A stretch of 64,000 bases of DNA from Actinocorallia populi (GTDB taxonomy: Bacteria > Actinomycetota > Actinomycetes > Streptosporangiales > Streptosporangiaceae): the NCBI RefSeq assembly GCF_002995495.1, contig NZ_PVZV01000007.1, positions 62,001 through 126,000 on the forward strand, read 5' to 3'. A model generated the notes under the pieces. It was not told the DNA's origin and did not search any database. It worked only from the letters and a program-made list of their open reading frames with translations. Positions 51,272-60,281 of the stretch are shown here, in pieces (the stretch's first letter is position 1; every line of letters begins with the position of its first letter). Position numbers and translations under genes: made by a program.

Positions 51272-51594
51272 CTCCCGCCCCCCTTGAGCTTGTCGATGCG
51301 TGATGAGACGTACTGCCATTTCGCCCAGAACTTCGCGAGTTCCTCGCGTCCGGCGTTGTTGAGCGCGTAGAACTTGCGCGGCGGACCGACCTCGGACGGC
51401 CGTTTCGTCACCTGGACGAGCCCGTTCCGCTCCAGCCGCAGCAAGATCGTGTACACCGTCCCCTCGACGACGTCGACGAAGCCGAGTTCGTTCAGCCGAC
51501 GCGTGATGGCGTACCCGTAGGTCTCCTCGCCATCGATGATCTCCAGCACGCAGCCTTCGAGCGTGCCCTTCAACATCTCCGTCAGGTCGTCCAA
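51268..51594 (-). CDS. PadR family transcriptional regulator
   Basis: A 108-residue winged-helix repressor. LKGTLEGCVLEIIDGEETYG and TVYTILLRLERNGLVQV form the HTH and wing, followed by KFYALNNAGREELAKFWAKW. The family-consistent start is TTG 51594 (LDDLTEMLKG) preceded by AGAGG; a longer frame reaches 51786 but crosses the promoter. Heads an operon with two DUF1048 genes, the usual PadR-DUF1048 partnership. A repeated CCGGGTACC lies upstream. Confidence 0.85.
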   Translation of the reverse strand: MDDLTEMLKGTLEGCVLEIIDGEETYGYAITRRLNELGFVDVVEGTVYTILLRLERNGLVQVTKRPSEVGPPRKFYALNNAGREELAKFWAKWQYVSSRIDKLKGGGR

Positions 51595-51611
51595 CCGGGC
51601 CTCTTCGATCT

Positions 51612-51637
51612 CCGGGTACCTTGTGATACCGGGTACC
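51612..51637. promoter_or_regulatory. Direct repeat CCGGGTACC in the PadR promoter
   Basis: The 9-mer occurs at 51612-51620 and 51629-51637, 17 bp apart, each centred on the palindrome GGTACC, 18 bp upstream of the PadR start. Candidate regulator-binding sites. Confidence 0.5.
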
Positions 51638-51845
51638 ACTATACGGTGCCACCGAGTAGTGAAGCAACGCCCGGCCATCACCGCCCCGGCCCTCCGGGGG
51701 TCCCCGTAGCGATTCGGCCAGGCGCTGTCGGCACGCGAGTCACACGCCAAGGCCAGGACGGATGCGGCCCTGGCTGAGCGGGTCAAGAAGGGAAGGAGCC
51801 GAACCGGACCGGGGGCCGCAGGGTCCCGGCTGGAGCACCGGCGTC

Positions 51846-52207
51846 GTTCGTGCCCGCCCGGTACGCCGACCCCGGCACCTACCTGTTCACCCCTGAGCAG
51901 TGGGAGGGCAAGCGCGCGGAGTTCTGCCGGCTGGTCCGCAAGCCCGTCGTGGCTGCCGAGGCGATCGGCCGGGTCAAGGAGGGGCTCCGCCAGGCGCTGG
52001 AAGATCTCGAGGAGACCCTGGAGAGCGCCGCGCCGGATGACGTCGGCACGGTCCGCCTGGACGATCGGGTACTACGCGACGGGCATCAAGGGAACTCTGC
52101 GCCCAAGGCCGCGAGGTGCCCGACGAGCTGCTGTCGTTCATCGCCCCGGCAACCGCGAGAACATCGGCTTCATCGAGGCCGGCACGACCTTCCTGCTCGA
52201 TCCCTGA
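51846..52207 (+). pseudogene. Tn3-family transposase (TnpA) remnant
   Basis: The first part in one frame, VPARYADPGTYLFTPEQWEG then KRAEFCRLVRKPVVAAEAIG and LRQALEDLEETLESAAPDDV, matches the internal linker of actinobacterial Tn3-type transposases. After a gap, VPDELLSFIAP and RENIGFIEAGTTFLLDP resemble the transposase C-terminus before the stop at 52205-52207. The catalytic domain between is absent. No 38-bp terminal repeats were recognised. Confidence 0.6.
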
Positions 52208-52267
52208 ACTCAAAGCTCGGTGCGGCGTCTGTCGGTGCTGGGGTGCGGGAGGGAACTCGTGCGCTGG

Positions 52268-53278
52268 TCAGTGCCAGGTGGGCATCATGGCGTCGGGGTA
52301 GCGGGAGCCGGCTGCTCCGTGCGGCAGGATCTCCTGGATGCGGTTGAGGTCCTGGGGGGTGAGGGTGATCTGCGCGGCGGCGACGTTCTGCTCCAGGCGT
52401 TGCGGGCTGCGGGTGCCGGGGATGGGCACGATGTCGTCGCCCTGGGCGAGCAGCCAGGCCAGGGCCAGCTGGGTGACGGTGATGCTCTTGCCCTCTGCCA
52501 GGGCTGTCAGCTCGCGGACGGCAGCCAGGTTCTTCTCGTAGTTTCCGGGCTGCCAGCGGTCGTCCCGGCCGCGCATGTCGTCGGCGGGGTACTCGGCGGC
52601 CGGTTTGACGGCGTCGGTGAGGAAGCCGCGGCCCAGCGGCGAGTAGGGCACGAAGCCGATGCCCAGTTCCCGGACCACCGGCAGGACATCGGCCTCCACG
52701 GACCGCTCGAACACCGAGTACTCGGTCTGCAGCACCGAGACGGGGTGAACCGCGTGGGCGCGCCGGATGGTGTCGGGGCCGGCTTCGCTCAGCCCGAAGT
52801 AGCGCACCTTGCCTGCGGCGATCAGCTCTGCGACCGTGCCGGCCACGTCCTCGATGGGGACGTTCGGGTCCACGCGGTGCTGGTAGAGCACATCGATGTG
52901 ATCGGTGCCGAGATGGCGGAGGCTGTCATCGGTGACCTTGCGGATGTTGGCGGGGCGGCTGTCGAGGGCGATGGAGATCTTGGACGGGTCGCTGAAGTCG
53001 TAGCCGAACTTGGTGGCGAGCAGGATGTCGTCGCGGAAGCCCTTGACGGCGCGGCCGAGGAGCTGCTCGTTGATGCCGATGCCCAGGCCGTACAGCTCGG
53101 CGGTGTCGAAGAGGGTGACGCCGAGTTCATGGGCGCGGCGGATCGTGGCGATGCTGCTCTGCTCGTCCGGCGCCCCGTAGCCGATGGTCATGCCCATGGT
53201 GCCCAGGCCGATCGCCCCGGCCTGCAGGCCCTGACCGCCCAGAGTACGGCGAGGAAGGTTCGTGGTGTGTTGTTCCAT
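52268..53278 (-). CDS. Aldo/keto reductase
   Basis: A 336-residue NADPH-dependent (alpha/beta)8-barrel reductase of the AKR11/13 type. The catalytic tetrad is visible: Asp and Tyr in FDTAELYG, Lys in LATKFGY and His in LYQHRVDPNVP. The cofactor end shows IPGTRSPQRLEQNVAAA. ATG 53278 (MEQHTTNLPRRTLGG) is preferred to the start at 53314. Divergent from an AraC regulator with about 87 bp between, a common stress-response pairing for aldehyde detoxification. Confidence 0.92.
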   Translation of the reverse strand: MEQHTTNLPRRTLGGQGLQAGAIGLGTMGMTIGYGAPDEQSSIATIRRAHELGVTLFDTAELYGLGIGINEQLLGRAVKGFRDDILLATKFGYDFSDPSKISIALDSRPANIRKVTDDSLRHLGTDHIDVLYQHRVDPNVPIEDVAGTVAELIAAGKVRYFGLSEAGPDTIRRAHAVHPVSVLQTEYSVFERSVEADVLPVVRELGIGFVPYSPLGRGFLTDAVKPAAEYPADDMRGRDDRWQPGNYEKNLAAVRELTALAEGKSITVTQLALAWLLAQGDDIVPIPGTRSPQRLEQNVAAAQITLTPQDLNRIQEILPHGAAGSRYPDAMMPTWH

Positions 53279-53365
53279 GCTCTCAACGTTAGGCACGTGC
53301 GACCCGGGGGTCATGGGGCAATGGCCGCATAGGATTGCCTGATCCTCTCAGGGAAGAAGCACGCC

Positions 53366-54250
53366 ATGCTGAATCGTCTCGCTGCGGCCATCGACCGGCA
53401 CTGTGCGGGACCGGGTTCGGACACCGCCATCCCGCGGCTGTCCCTGATCGCGGTCGACGAACCCGTCGAGTCCACCGGCCATCTGTACGAGCCGATGATC
53501 TGCTTCGTCGCCGGCGGCGCGAAACGCACCACCGCAGGAGATCTCAGCGAGGTCGCCCACGCCGGCGAGATGCTCCTCACCACGATCGACCTGCCCGTCG
53601 CCGTCGACCTGGAGGAACTGCCCTACCGGTCGGCCGTGATGCACCTCGACGGCCAGGCGCTCGCCGACCTGCTCGTCGAACTGGACGAGACCGGCCCGGC
53701 CGTTCCGTCGCCCGCGGCAGGGCAGGTCAAAGCGCCGATGCCACCGGAACTCCTCGACGCGGCCACCCGCTGGGTCGAACTCCTCGACACCCCTGAGGAC
53801 ATCGGTCCCCTCGCACCCCGGATCGAGAGCGAGATCCTCTACCGGCTGCTGCGCGGCCCTTTCGGCGCCATCCTGCGTCAGGGGACGCTGGCCGACTCGA
53901 CCACGAGCCGGGTGCGGCAGGTCACGCGATGGATCTGCGAGCACTACAACGAGCCGCTCAGCATCGACGCGATCGCCGCCGTTGCGCAGATGAGCCCCGC
54001 CAGCCTGTACCGCCACTTCAAAGCGGCAACGGGCATGAGCCCGCTCAAATACCAGAAACACCTACGGCTCCAGGAAGCCCGACGCCGCCTGGCCGTCGGC
54101 GACGCCACCGTCACCCAGATCGCCCGAGCAGTCGGATACACCAGCCCCACCCAGTTCAACCGCGAATACCGCAGCACCTACGGCCTCCCACCCGGACAGG
54201 ACGCAACCCGCCTGCGCACCCGACCCACCCGCACCACCACCCGACTGTGA
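53366..54250 (+). CDS. AraC family regulator with AraC_N domain
   Basis: A 294-residue activator. An N-terminal AraC_N cupin-like domain (YEPMICFVAGGAKRTTAGDL) is followed by two HTH motifs at about 190-285 (LSIDAIAAVAQMSPASLYRH, VTQIARAVGYTSPTQFNREY). Members next to aldo/keto reductases regulate them in response to alcohols or aldehydes. ATG 53366 is the natural start. The last 20 residues are Arg/Thr-rich and unusual. Confidence 0.9.
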   Translation: MLNRLAAAIDRHCAGPGSDTAIPRLSLIAVDEPVESTGHLYEPMICFVAGGAKRTTAGDLSEVAHAGEMLLTTIDLPVAVDLEELPYRSAVMHLDGQALADLLVELDETGPAVPSPAAGQVKAPMPPELLDAATRWVELLDTPEDIGPLAPRIESEILYRLLRGPFGAILRQGTLADSTTSRVRQVTRWICEHYNEPLSIDAIAAVAQMSPASLYRHFKAATGMSPLKYQKHLRLQEARRRLAVGDATVTQIARAVGYTSPTQFNREYRSTYGLPPGQDATRLRTRPTRTTTRL

Positions 54251-54361
54251 ACCTCGCCCCGAGAGCCGTCCCCTTCCCCTCATCAGCGCGCCCAGGCGTT
54301 CATCTTCTGGATTTTCGCCGTTCGCTACGGGGACCCCTCGGCCCGCTGCCCTGACGGTGGT

Positions 54362-54805
54362 TCAGGATGGTCGTCGGCTGTGGAAGACCTGGCCGTAGAG
54401 CCTCGTCACGGAGATCCGCACGACCATCCGGCCGTGTTCGATCATCTTGCGGTCGAAGGCGGGCCGCTCCTCCCCCGCTTCGAGGGCGGAGTGCACCGCG
54501 TGGAGTTCGTCGATCGCTGCATCGCCGGGGGTGGTCGCGATGGCGGTGGTGGCCGTCCCTTGGGCGACGGCGAAGTTGAAGAAGTCCTCGCCGGGCACGT
54601 GCAGGACCGCGCGGGGGTCGCGTAGCAGGTTGCGGCCCTTGACGCGCCGGGTGGTCGTGGAGACGCGGATGGTTCGGGCCTCGGGGTCGGCGACGTAGTA
54701 CACGTTCGACAGCTGGGGCGTCCCGTCCTGGCCGACCGTCGCCAGGATCCCTTCGCGGCGGGCCGCCACGATCTTCCACAGATCGGCCTGCGCGGGAGGC
54801 TTCAT
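54362..54805 (-). CDS. PPOX-class F420/FMN-dependent protein
   Basis: A 147-residue split-barrel flavin or F420 binder: EGILATVGQDGTPQLSNVYY, TIRVSTTTRRVKGRNLLRDP and DPRAVLHVPGEDFFNFAVAQ are the family's three blocks, which point to the F420-using TIGR03618-like subgroup. It starts 79 bp after the NTF2-like gene on the same strand and may be the last gene of the TauD operon. Confidence 0.85.
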   Translation of the reverse strand: MKPPAQADLWKIVAARREGILATVGQDGTPQLSNVYYVADPEARTIRVSTTTRRVKGRNLLRDPRAVLHVPGEDFFNFAVAQGTATTAIATTPGDAAIDELHAVHSALEAGEERPAFDRKMIEHGRMVVRISVTRLYGQVFHSRRPS

Positions 54806-54884
54806 GACGACCTCCTTGGGAGGGCTCCGGTGGGCCGGAGGAGGACGGGACGGTTCGCCATGGGGTTCCTTTCGTTGAGGCGGG

Positions 54885-55457
54885 TCACGCGGAGGACCAG
54901 CGTGCGGGGGCCGGGGTCTCCTGCAGGAGCGGGCGGAGGTAGGAGAGGTCCTCCTTGTCTCGAGTGCCTTGGAGGTAGCCCTGCTCGAGGAAGAAGGAGG
55001 ACTGCAGGACGGAGGCGTCGGCGGTGAACATGACCTCGACGGTCGAGCGCCGCACGGCGATGCGCCACTGGCCGTCGCGCCGCTCCAGGCGGTCGAGGTA
55101 GCGGCCGCTGATGAACTGCGCGGTGCGTCCGTTCTTGCTCAGCAGGACGACGATGGCGTAGCTGTCGCAGTGCGCGACATCGCCGTCGATCTCGCAGGCG
55201 TGGGTGGTGATGTTGTGGGTGTGGACCTGGGAGGTGGCCTCGTGTGCGGCGTTGGCCCAGGCGGCGTAATCGGTGCCGGTGTTGGTCGCCAGGCCGTGCT
55301 CGTCGGTGGCGTCGGGGTGGTAGGCGCCGGTGATCAGGCCGACGTCGTGGCGGTCGCAGCCGCGCGCGTGGCGGGTGATGCAGTCGAGGATCTCGGTGCG
55401 GTCCTTCAGATGGCGCACATCCTGCCGCAGCTCCTGCAGGTCGTGGTCGGCGGCCAT
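54885..55457 (-). CDS. NTF2-like (SnoaL_4) protein, ring-hydroxylating-dioxygenase beta-subunit-like
   Basis: A 190-residue cone-fold protein: EILDCITRHARGCDRHDVGL, AYHPDATDEHG, the TSQVHTHNITTHACEIDGDV stretch and SGRYLDRLERRDGQWRIAVR. This group is annotated as SnoaL-like or as beta subunits of aromatic dioxygenases, and no alpha subunit is adjacent here. Its ATG overlaps the TauD stop (TGATG), so the two are translationally coupled and probably work on the same substrate. Confidence 0.85.
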   Translation of the reverse strand: MAADHDLQELRQDVRHLKDRTEILDCITRHARGCDRHDVGLITGAYHPDATDEHGLATNTGTDYAAWANAAHEATSQVHTHNITTHACEIDGDVAHCDSYAIVVLLSKNGRTAQFISGRYLDRLERRDGQWRIAVRRSTVEVMFTADASVLQSSFFLEQGYLQGTRDKEDLSYLRPLLQETPAPARWSSA

Positions 55458-56290
55458 CAGGCGACCATCTCTTCACCGGCCAGGGTGGTGCGGTGCATCA
55501 GGCGCAGGGAGGTGGGTTCGAAGGGGGTGGCGCGGTGCAGCATCCCGGTGTTGTCCCAGATCACCAGGTCGCCCGGCTGCCAGCGGTGGCGCAGCACCCG
55601 CTCGGGACGGGTCGCCCGTTCCAGCAGGCCTTCGAGCAGCGCCCGCCCCTGCTCGGAGTCCATCCCGACCACATCGCCCGCGGTGGCGCCCAGCAGCAGC
55701 GACTTGCGGCCGGTGCGGCGGGTCCACACCAGCGGGTGGATCTTGGCGGGCACCTTCTCCCAGGCGGCGCGCTCCCGCTCCGAGGCATCGGGGACGGCCC
55801 GCGCCTGGGCGTTGGCGAAGCTGTGCACCACGCGCAGAGCCTCCAGCTCGGCCTTCTCGGCCTCGGGCAGCTCCTGGTAGGCCAGGTAGGTGTTGACGAA
55901 CTCGGTGTCACCGCCGGCGGGGTCCACTTCGCGGGCGGTGAGCAGGGTGGCCTTCTGCGGGAGCTCGTCGGTGGCGCCGTCGATGTGCCACAGGAAGTTG
56001 CCCTTCCGGTAGCGGGCCAGCACGGTGTTGGTCTTGGCCGGGTCCAGGGTGATCGTGGCGATCTCCGGCAGGCGGTGCTCGCCGGTCCTGGCCGAGACCA
56101 CCTCGCCCAGCAGGCGGCTGAGCGCCACCAGGTCCTCGTCGCTGATGTCGAGCCCGCGGTAGACCACGACGCCGTGCTCGTCCAGCGCCGCCCGGACCTT
56201 TTCGGCGGCCCGGGGATCGACCAGCTGCCCGCCGGACGCGCCGGTGACCTCGAGGCCGAACGGTTCGAGCGGGGTGAAGGTGACGGCCAT
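55457..56290 (-). CDS. TauD/TfdA family Fe(II)/2-oxoglutarate dioxygenase
   Basis: A 277-residue non-heme iron dioxygenase. The iron ligands are His102 and Asp104 (WHIDG) and His252 (LHRATPF), with Arg263/267 for 2-oxoglutarate. It hydroxylates a substrate next to a heteroatom so that an ether, sulfonate or similar bond breaks (TfdA, TauD). The substrate is not predictable, but the neighbouring aromatic catabolic genes make an aryloxy-type compound plausible. Divergent from a TetR gene; first gene of its operon. Confidence 0.93.
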   Translation of the reverse strand: MAVTFTPLEPFGLEVTGASGGQLVDPRAAEKVRAALDEHGVVVYRGLDISDEDLVALSRLLGEVVSARTGEHRLPEIATITLDPAKTNTVLARYRKGNFLWHIDGATDELPQKATLLTAREVDPAGGDTEFVNTYLAYQELPEAEKAELEALRVVHSFANAQARAVPDASERERAAWEKVPAKIHPLVWTRRTGRKSLLLGATAGDVVGMDSEQGRALLEGLLERATRPERVLRHRWQPGDLVIWDNTGMLHRATPFEPTSLRLMHRTTLAGEEMVA

Positions 56291-56426
56291 CTCGCCTCCT
56301 CAGATGTTGGTGTTGTGTACAAGAACACCGCATCTAAATGGCGAGAGTCAAGTTCTCTTCCTTGTAGACGGCGATATGCTGAAGTACGGACCAGCGGCCT
56401 GGACGACAGACAGGGAGGCACCCGGG

Positions 56427-57056
56427 ATGACCTCGCCCCGACCGCGGCGCCGCGCCGGATCCGCGGGTTCCAGGACCCGGGCGGTGATCCTGCGCAGCAC
56501 CGAGCGGATCATGCTGGAACAGGGTTACGCGGCGATCACCTATCGCAGCGTCGCCACGGAGGCGGGGGTGACACCCGGGCTGGTCCAGTACTACTTCCCC
56601 GCCATCGGGGAGTTGTTCGTCGCCGTGCTGCGCGCCGGCACCGACAGGATCGTCGAGCGGATGGCCCGGCTGCCGGAGGCCGAGCAGCCCCTCAGAGCCA
56701 TATGGGACTACGCCGGCGACAGGACCGGCACCGCGCTCCTCATGGAGTTCATGGCGCTGGCCAACCACCGCAAGGAGCTGGGACCCGTCATCGGCGAGGG
56801 CGGCGAACGCGTCCGGCGGGCGCAATCGGAGGCCCTCACCCGGGCCTGGAGCCGCTACGGGCTCTCGCAGGACGACCTGCCGCCCGCCGCCCTGCTCTTC
56901 CTCATGTCCTGCATCCCGCGAATGATGCACCTGGAGGAGTCGTTCGGCACCTTCACCGGCCACGCCGAGACCGTCGCCCTCGTGGAGCGCTTCCTCGACC
57001 AGGTCGAGCCGCGAACCGAACGACAGGCCCTGCCCGGAGGAGATCTCAAGTCTTGA
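56427..57056 (+). CDS. TetR family transcriptional regulator
   Basis: A 209-residue regulator; HTH at about residues 35-62 (AITYRSVATEAGVTPGLVQYYF). GGGAGG at 56413-56418 sets ATG 56427. Divergent from the TauD gene with 136 bp between. That space contains TTGTGTACAAG and CTTGTAGAC segments that may be operator halves. It likely controls the TauD-NTF2-PPOX unit. Confidence 0.9.
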   Translation: MTSPRPRRRAGSAGSRTRAVILRSTERIMLEQGYAAITYRSVATEAGVTPGLVQYYFPAIGELFVAVLRAGTDRIVERMARLPEAEQPLRAIWDYAGDRTGTALLMEFMALANHRKELGPVIGEGGERVRRAQSEALTRAWSRYGLSQDDLPPAALLFLMSCIPRMMHLEESFGTFTGHAETVALVERFLDQVEPRTERQALPGGDLKS

Positions 57057-57077
57057 TCCAGGAGCCCGGACAGGCCT

Positions 57078-57118
57078 GCGGCGATGGCGAGAGAGGAGGC
57101 TCCCCTCGCCATCGCCGC
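57078..57118. terminator. Bidirectional terminator, 14-bp stem
   Basis: GCGGCGATGGCGAG (57078-57091) and CTCGCCATCGCCGC (57105-57118) form a perfect stem with a 13-base loop between the convergent TetR and flavin monooxygenase genes. Confidence 0.85.
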
Positions 57119-57124
57119 CGGGTT

Positions 57125-58222
57125 TCAGGGAAGGGCGGTCATCATGGCGGCGACGCGGGCCATGGCACCGGGGACGTCGGCGTCGGGACCGGGTTCCATC
57201 TGCCACCTGGCGATCTGGAGTGAGGTGTCCACGACGGTGCGGATGCGGTCGATGCGGCGGTCTCGGAACTCGTCGAACAGCTTCTGGTCGGCGGTTCCGC
57301 TCTCCAGGAGCAGTTCGGCCAGGACGGAGGCGTCTTCCAGGCACTGGGCGGCGCCCTGGGCGAGGGTGGGCGGGCAGGCGTGGAGGGCGTCCCCGAGCAG
57401 GAGGACGTTGCCGCGGTTCCAGGGTCCGTCGACCAGGAGCCACTCGAAGTGGGTGTAGTTGATCGGCGCGTCGTCGGTGATGGTCGGCTTGATCTCCTCC
57501 CAGGCGCCGCCGTAGGGCCGGGCGAGTTCGCGCATCATCGCGGCGAGGCGTTCACGGGGGATGACGGCCTGGTCGGTGACCTTGTCGACGAGGTAGGCGT
57601 AGATGGAGTCCTCGCCGGTGGGGCAGTACCCGGCGATGTAGCACGGGCCTCCGTACATGAGCTCGGTGCGCCGGACCCGGGCGGGGCGCGGGACGTGGGC
57701 GCGCCACGCGCCCATGCCGACCGGCTGCGGCCGGGTGTCGATGCCGATCATTTCGCGGACGGAGGAGCGGATGCCGTCGGCGCCGATGACGAGGTCGTAC
57801 TCACCGGTGGTGCCGTCGTCGAAGGCGACGGGGTCGACGGAGGTCACGGTGCGGCCGAGCATGAGCTCGGCGCCGGCGTTCTCCGCCGCTTCGACGAGGA
57901 CGGAGCACAGGGCGGGCCGGTACATGCCCAGGGACGCGGGAAGGTCCGGTCCGCCGGACTTGATGTCCTGGCTTTCGAAGAGCAGCTCTCCGGTGGGGGT
58001 CTGGATGCCGACGGAGTCGAAGGCGTACCCCTCGGCTTCGACCCGCGGCCAGACGCCGAGGTCGCGCAGGACGCGCAGGGCGTTGCCCTGCAGGGTGATG
58101 CCGGAGCCCAGGGCGGTCCAGGTGGGTTTGAGTTCGGCCAGCTCGACGTCGACGCCCGCGCGTGCGAGCAGGATCGCCAGGCTGGTCCCGGCGATGCCGC
58201 CGCCGACGATGAGAACCTTCAT
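57125..58222 (-). CDS. FAD-dependent aromatic hydroxylase-like monooxygenase
   Basis: A 365-residue class A flavoprotein monooxygenase (PHBH fold). GGGIAGTSLAILLARAG near residue 7 binds FAD, VIGADGIRSSVRE near 148 is the DG motif, and LLLGDALHACPPTLAQGAAQ near 272 is the GD motif. Such enzymes add a hydroxyl to an activated aromatic ring with NAD(P)H and O2. Third gene after the extradiol dioxygenase and FAH-like hydrolase, 41 bp behind, so it likely prepares the catechol that the dioxygenase cleaves. Confidence 0.93.
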   Translation of the reverse strand: MKVLIVGGGIAGTSLAILLARAGVDVELAELKPTWTALGSGITLQGNALRVLRDLGVWPRVEAEGYAFDSVGIQTPTGELLFESQDIKSGGPDLPASLGMYRPALCSVLVEAAENAGAELMLGRTVTSVDPVAFDDGTTGEYDLVIGADGIRSSVREMIGIDTRPQPVGMGAWRAHVPRPARVRRTELMYGGPCYIAGYCPTGEDSIYAYLVDKVTDQAVIPRERLAAMMRELARPYGGAWEEIKPTITDDAPINYTHFEWLLVDGPWNRGNVLLLGDALHACPPTLAQGAAQCLEDASVLAELLLESGTADQKLFDEFRDRRIDRIRTVVDTSLQIARWQMEPGPDADVPGAMARVAAMMTALP

Positions 58223-58263
58223 GATGCCTCGCTGTGGGGTGGTCTGGGGGGATGGGCGGTAGG

Positions 58264-59238
58264 TCAGGCGGGGACGCAGCGGTTGTGCTGGGCGCCGATG
58301 CCGTCGATCGCGGCTTCCAGGACGTCTCCGGGCCGAAGGAAGCGCTTCCAGTGGCCGCCGTTGCCCTTGGGGCTTCCGGTGAGGACGAGGTCGCCGGGCA
58401 GCAGCCGTACGGAGGCCGACGCCTCGGCGACCAGGCGGGCCACGTCGAAGATCATGTCGTCGGCGGTCTCGTCCTGCATGGTCTGCCCGTTGAGCTTCAG
58501 GGTCAGGTGCAGGCGGGACGGGTCGGGCACGAACCGCGCGGGGACGATGAACGGGCCGGTGGGCAGGAACGTCGGCTGGTTCTTGGCGCGCAGCCAGTCC
58601 CCTCCGAGGGCCCGGTGCTCGGGAGGGAACTGCCAGTCCCGTGCGCTGATGTCGTTGCACACCGTGTATCCGGCGACGTGCTCCAAGGCCTGCTCGGGCG
58701 TCACGTGCCGGGCGGGGCGCCCGATGACGACGGCGAGTTCGGCCTCCCAGTCGGGCTGGGTGGCGCCCTCGGGAAGGAGGATGTCGTCGTGGGCTCCGCA
58801 CATCGCCGACGGCAGGCCGATGAACAGGAAGGGCCTGCCTTCGCTGAAGGCCTTGAGCTGCTGCTCCGCTGCCGCCCGCGCCGCGGCGTCGTCGCCGCCC
58901 GCGGCCCGCGCCTGGGCGGTGGCCATCTCCAGCAGGTGGGCGCGGTAGTTCGCGCCCGCCTGGATGATGTGGCGCGGGGCGACCGGCGGGAGGACGCGCA
59001 GGTCCCTCAGGTCGAACCCGTCGGTGTCACGGGTGCTCTGGGCCAGCTCTTCGAGCCGCGGGAGGTTCTCCTGCCACTGCTCCAGGATGCCGCGTACTGT
59101 GACGGGACCGTCCATGAGTCCGACGTCCGAAAGGGGCAGGACCCGGTCGTCCACCACGAGGCCGGCGAAGGGGCCGCCGGAGGAGCGGGTGAAGGTGCCG
59201 AGCGCGAAGCGCCGCGTGGTGGCGGGAGTGTCGCTCAC
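58264..59238 (-). CDS. Fumarylacetoacetate hydrolase family protein
   Basis: A 324-residue FAH-fold enzyme. The hinge GANYRAHLLEM near residue 98 and metal ligands in DWEAELAVVIG and VCNDISARDWQ are present, and LVLTGSPKGNGGHWKRFLRP closes the domain. The family includes decarboxylases/hydratases and hydrolases of meta-cleavage or maleylpyruvate-type products. GTG 59238 is preceded by GGAG and lies 14 bp after the dioxygenase stop. Position in the operon fits the step after ring cleavage. Confidence 0.92.
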   Translation of the reverse strand: MSDTPATTRRFALGTFTRSSGGPFAGLVVDDRVLPLSDVGLMDGPVTVRGILEQWQENLPRLEELAQSTRDTDGFDLRDLRVLPPVAPRHIIQAGANYRAHLLEMATAQARAAGGDDAAARAAAEQQLKAFSEGRPFLFIGLPSAMCGAHDDILLPEGATQPDWEAELAVVIGRPARHVTPEQALEHVAGYTVCNDISARDWQFPPEHRALGGDWLRAKNQPTFLPTGPFIVPARFVPDPSRLHLTLKLNGQTMQDETADDMIFDVARLVAEASASVRLLPGDLVLTGSPKGNGGHWKRFLRPGDVLEAAIDGIGAQHNRCVPA

Positions 59239-59252
59239 CCGGTTCTCCTTCC

Positions 59253-60179
59253 TCAGCGCTTGTAGGGGCGGACGGTCTCGTTGGGCTGCATGACGAAGTG
59301 GTGCCCCCACATCTCGGGCCGCTTGCCCTTGCGGACGTCGATGAACCGCGGGGAGTGCGCCTCGCCCTCGGGGATGGGCAGGCCGTCCCAGCCGTACTCG
59401 ATGAAGAACCCGGAGGGGTTGCGGATGTAGAAGGAGACGGTCTGGTCGCCGATGTGGCGGCCGAGCCTCATCTGCAGGTCGGGGTTCTGGTCGCCGCCCA
59501 GGACGTCGTAGTAGGCGTAGCCGACGTCGTCGAGGGAGTTGCACTCCAGGTAGACGTGGTGGAGGCCGAGCATGTCCTCCATCTGCAGGAAGGCGATGCT
59601 GTGGTGGCGGGGGTTGGAGCGCAGGAACCACATGTCGCCCAGCGGCGGGTTCAGGCGGATGATGTCGGTGGTCTGGAAGCCCAGGACCTCGGTGTGCCAC
59701 TCCGAGGCCTCCTTGGCGTCGGGCACGACGAACACCACGTGGCCCAGGCCCTGGTCTCCGGTGACGAAGCCCTGGTGGGGGCGGGGCGGGTCCCAGTCGC
59801 GGTAGCCGCTGGACTGGTAGCAGAACGCCTCGTACGGCTGGCCGTACAGGTCGGTGAACGTCACCAGTTCCTGGACGCCGCGCGCTTCGCAGAGTTCCCG
59901 GCCGGCCCGCCGCGGGGCGGCGCCGGCCTTCTCCAGCCGGTCGGTCAGGGAGTCGAGGTCGCGGTGGTTGAGCACCTCCCACCCCACGTAGGCGAGTCTG
60001 TGCTCCGGGCCGGGGTGGATGGACAGGCGGTAGTCGGCGTCGTCGATTTTGACGCGGACGGCGCCGTCGTCGCCGTCCGGACCGAGCATGCACGCGAAGG
60101 TCTCCGGCGCCCAGGTGCGCCATTCGGCGTGGTCCGGTGATTCGACTCCGACATATCCGAGTTTTGCGATCTCCGTCAT
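59253..60179 (-). CDS. Type I extradiol dioxygenase (BphC-like, VOC fold)
   Basis: A 308-residue two-module VOC enzyme. The presumed Fe(II) ligands His147 (GLGHVV), His207/208 (LHHVYLE) and Glu261 (FFIEYG) fall at the positions and spacing of BphC (146, 210, 260). His192/193 in RHHSIAF fits the acid-base His. It cleaves a catechol next to its hydroxyls using O2. First gene of an operon with an FAH-like hydrolase and a flavin monooxygenase. Palindromes upstream at 60200-60241 mark a controlled promoter. Confidence 0.95.
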   Translation of the reverse strand: MTEIAKLGYVGVESPDHAEWRTWAPETFACMLGPDGDDGAVRVKIDDADYRLSIHPGPEHRLAYVGWEVLNHRDLDSLTDRLEKAGAAPRRAGRELCEARGVQELVTFTDLYGQPYEAFCYQSSGYRDWDPPRPHQGFVTGDQGLGHVVFVVPDAKEASEWHTEVLGFQTTDIIRLNPPLGDMWFLRSNPRHHSIAFLQMEDMLGLHHVYLECNSLDDVGYAYYDVLGGDQNPDLQMRLGRHIGDQTVSFYIRNPSGFFIEYGWDGLPIPEGEAHSPRFIDVRKGKRPEMWGHHFVMQPNETVRPYKR

Positions 60180-60199
60180 GAGAGAACTCCTTCTGCTGA

Positions 60200-60241
60200 G
60201 TGTCTGCGAAATCTAGACACGCAGAGTGCATTTCCGGAAAT
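60200..60241. promoter_or_regulatory. Palindromes upstream of the dioxygenase operon
   Basis: GTGTCT-N9-AGACAC (60200-60220) and ATTTCCGGAAAT (60230-60241) lie 20-60 bp before the dioxygenase start. The second resembles AAATGCGCATTT in the LysR promoter, so a common regulator is possible. Confidence 0.55.
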
Positions 60242-60281
60242 CAATGTCACAGATATGTGCTATTACGCCGACCCGGGAGGC

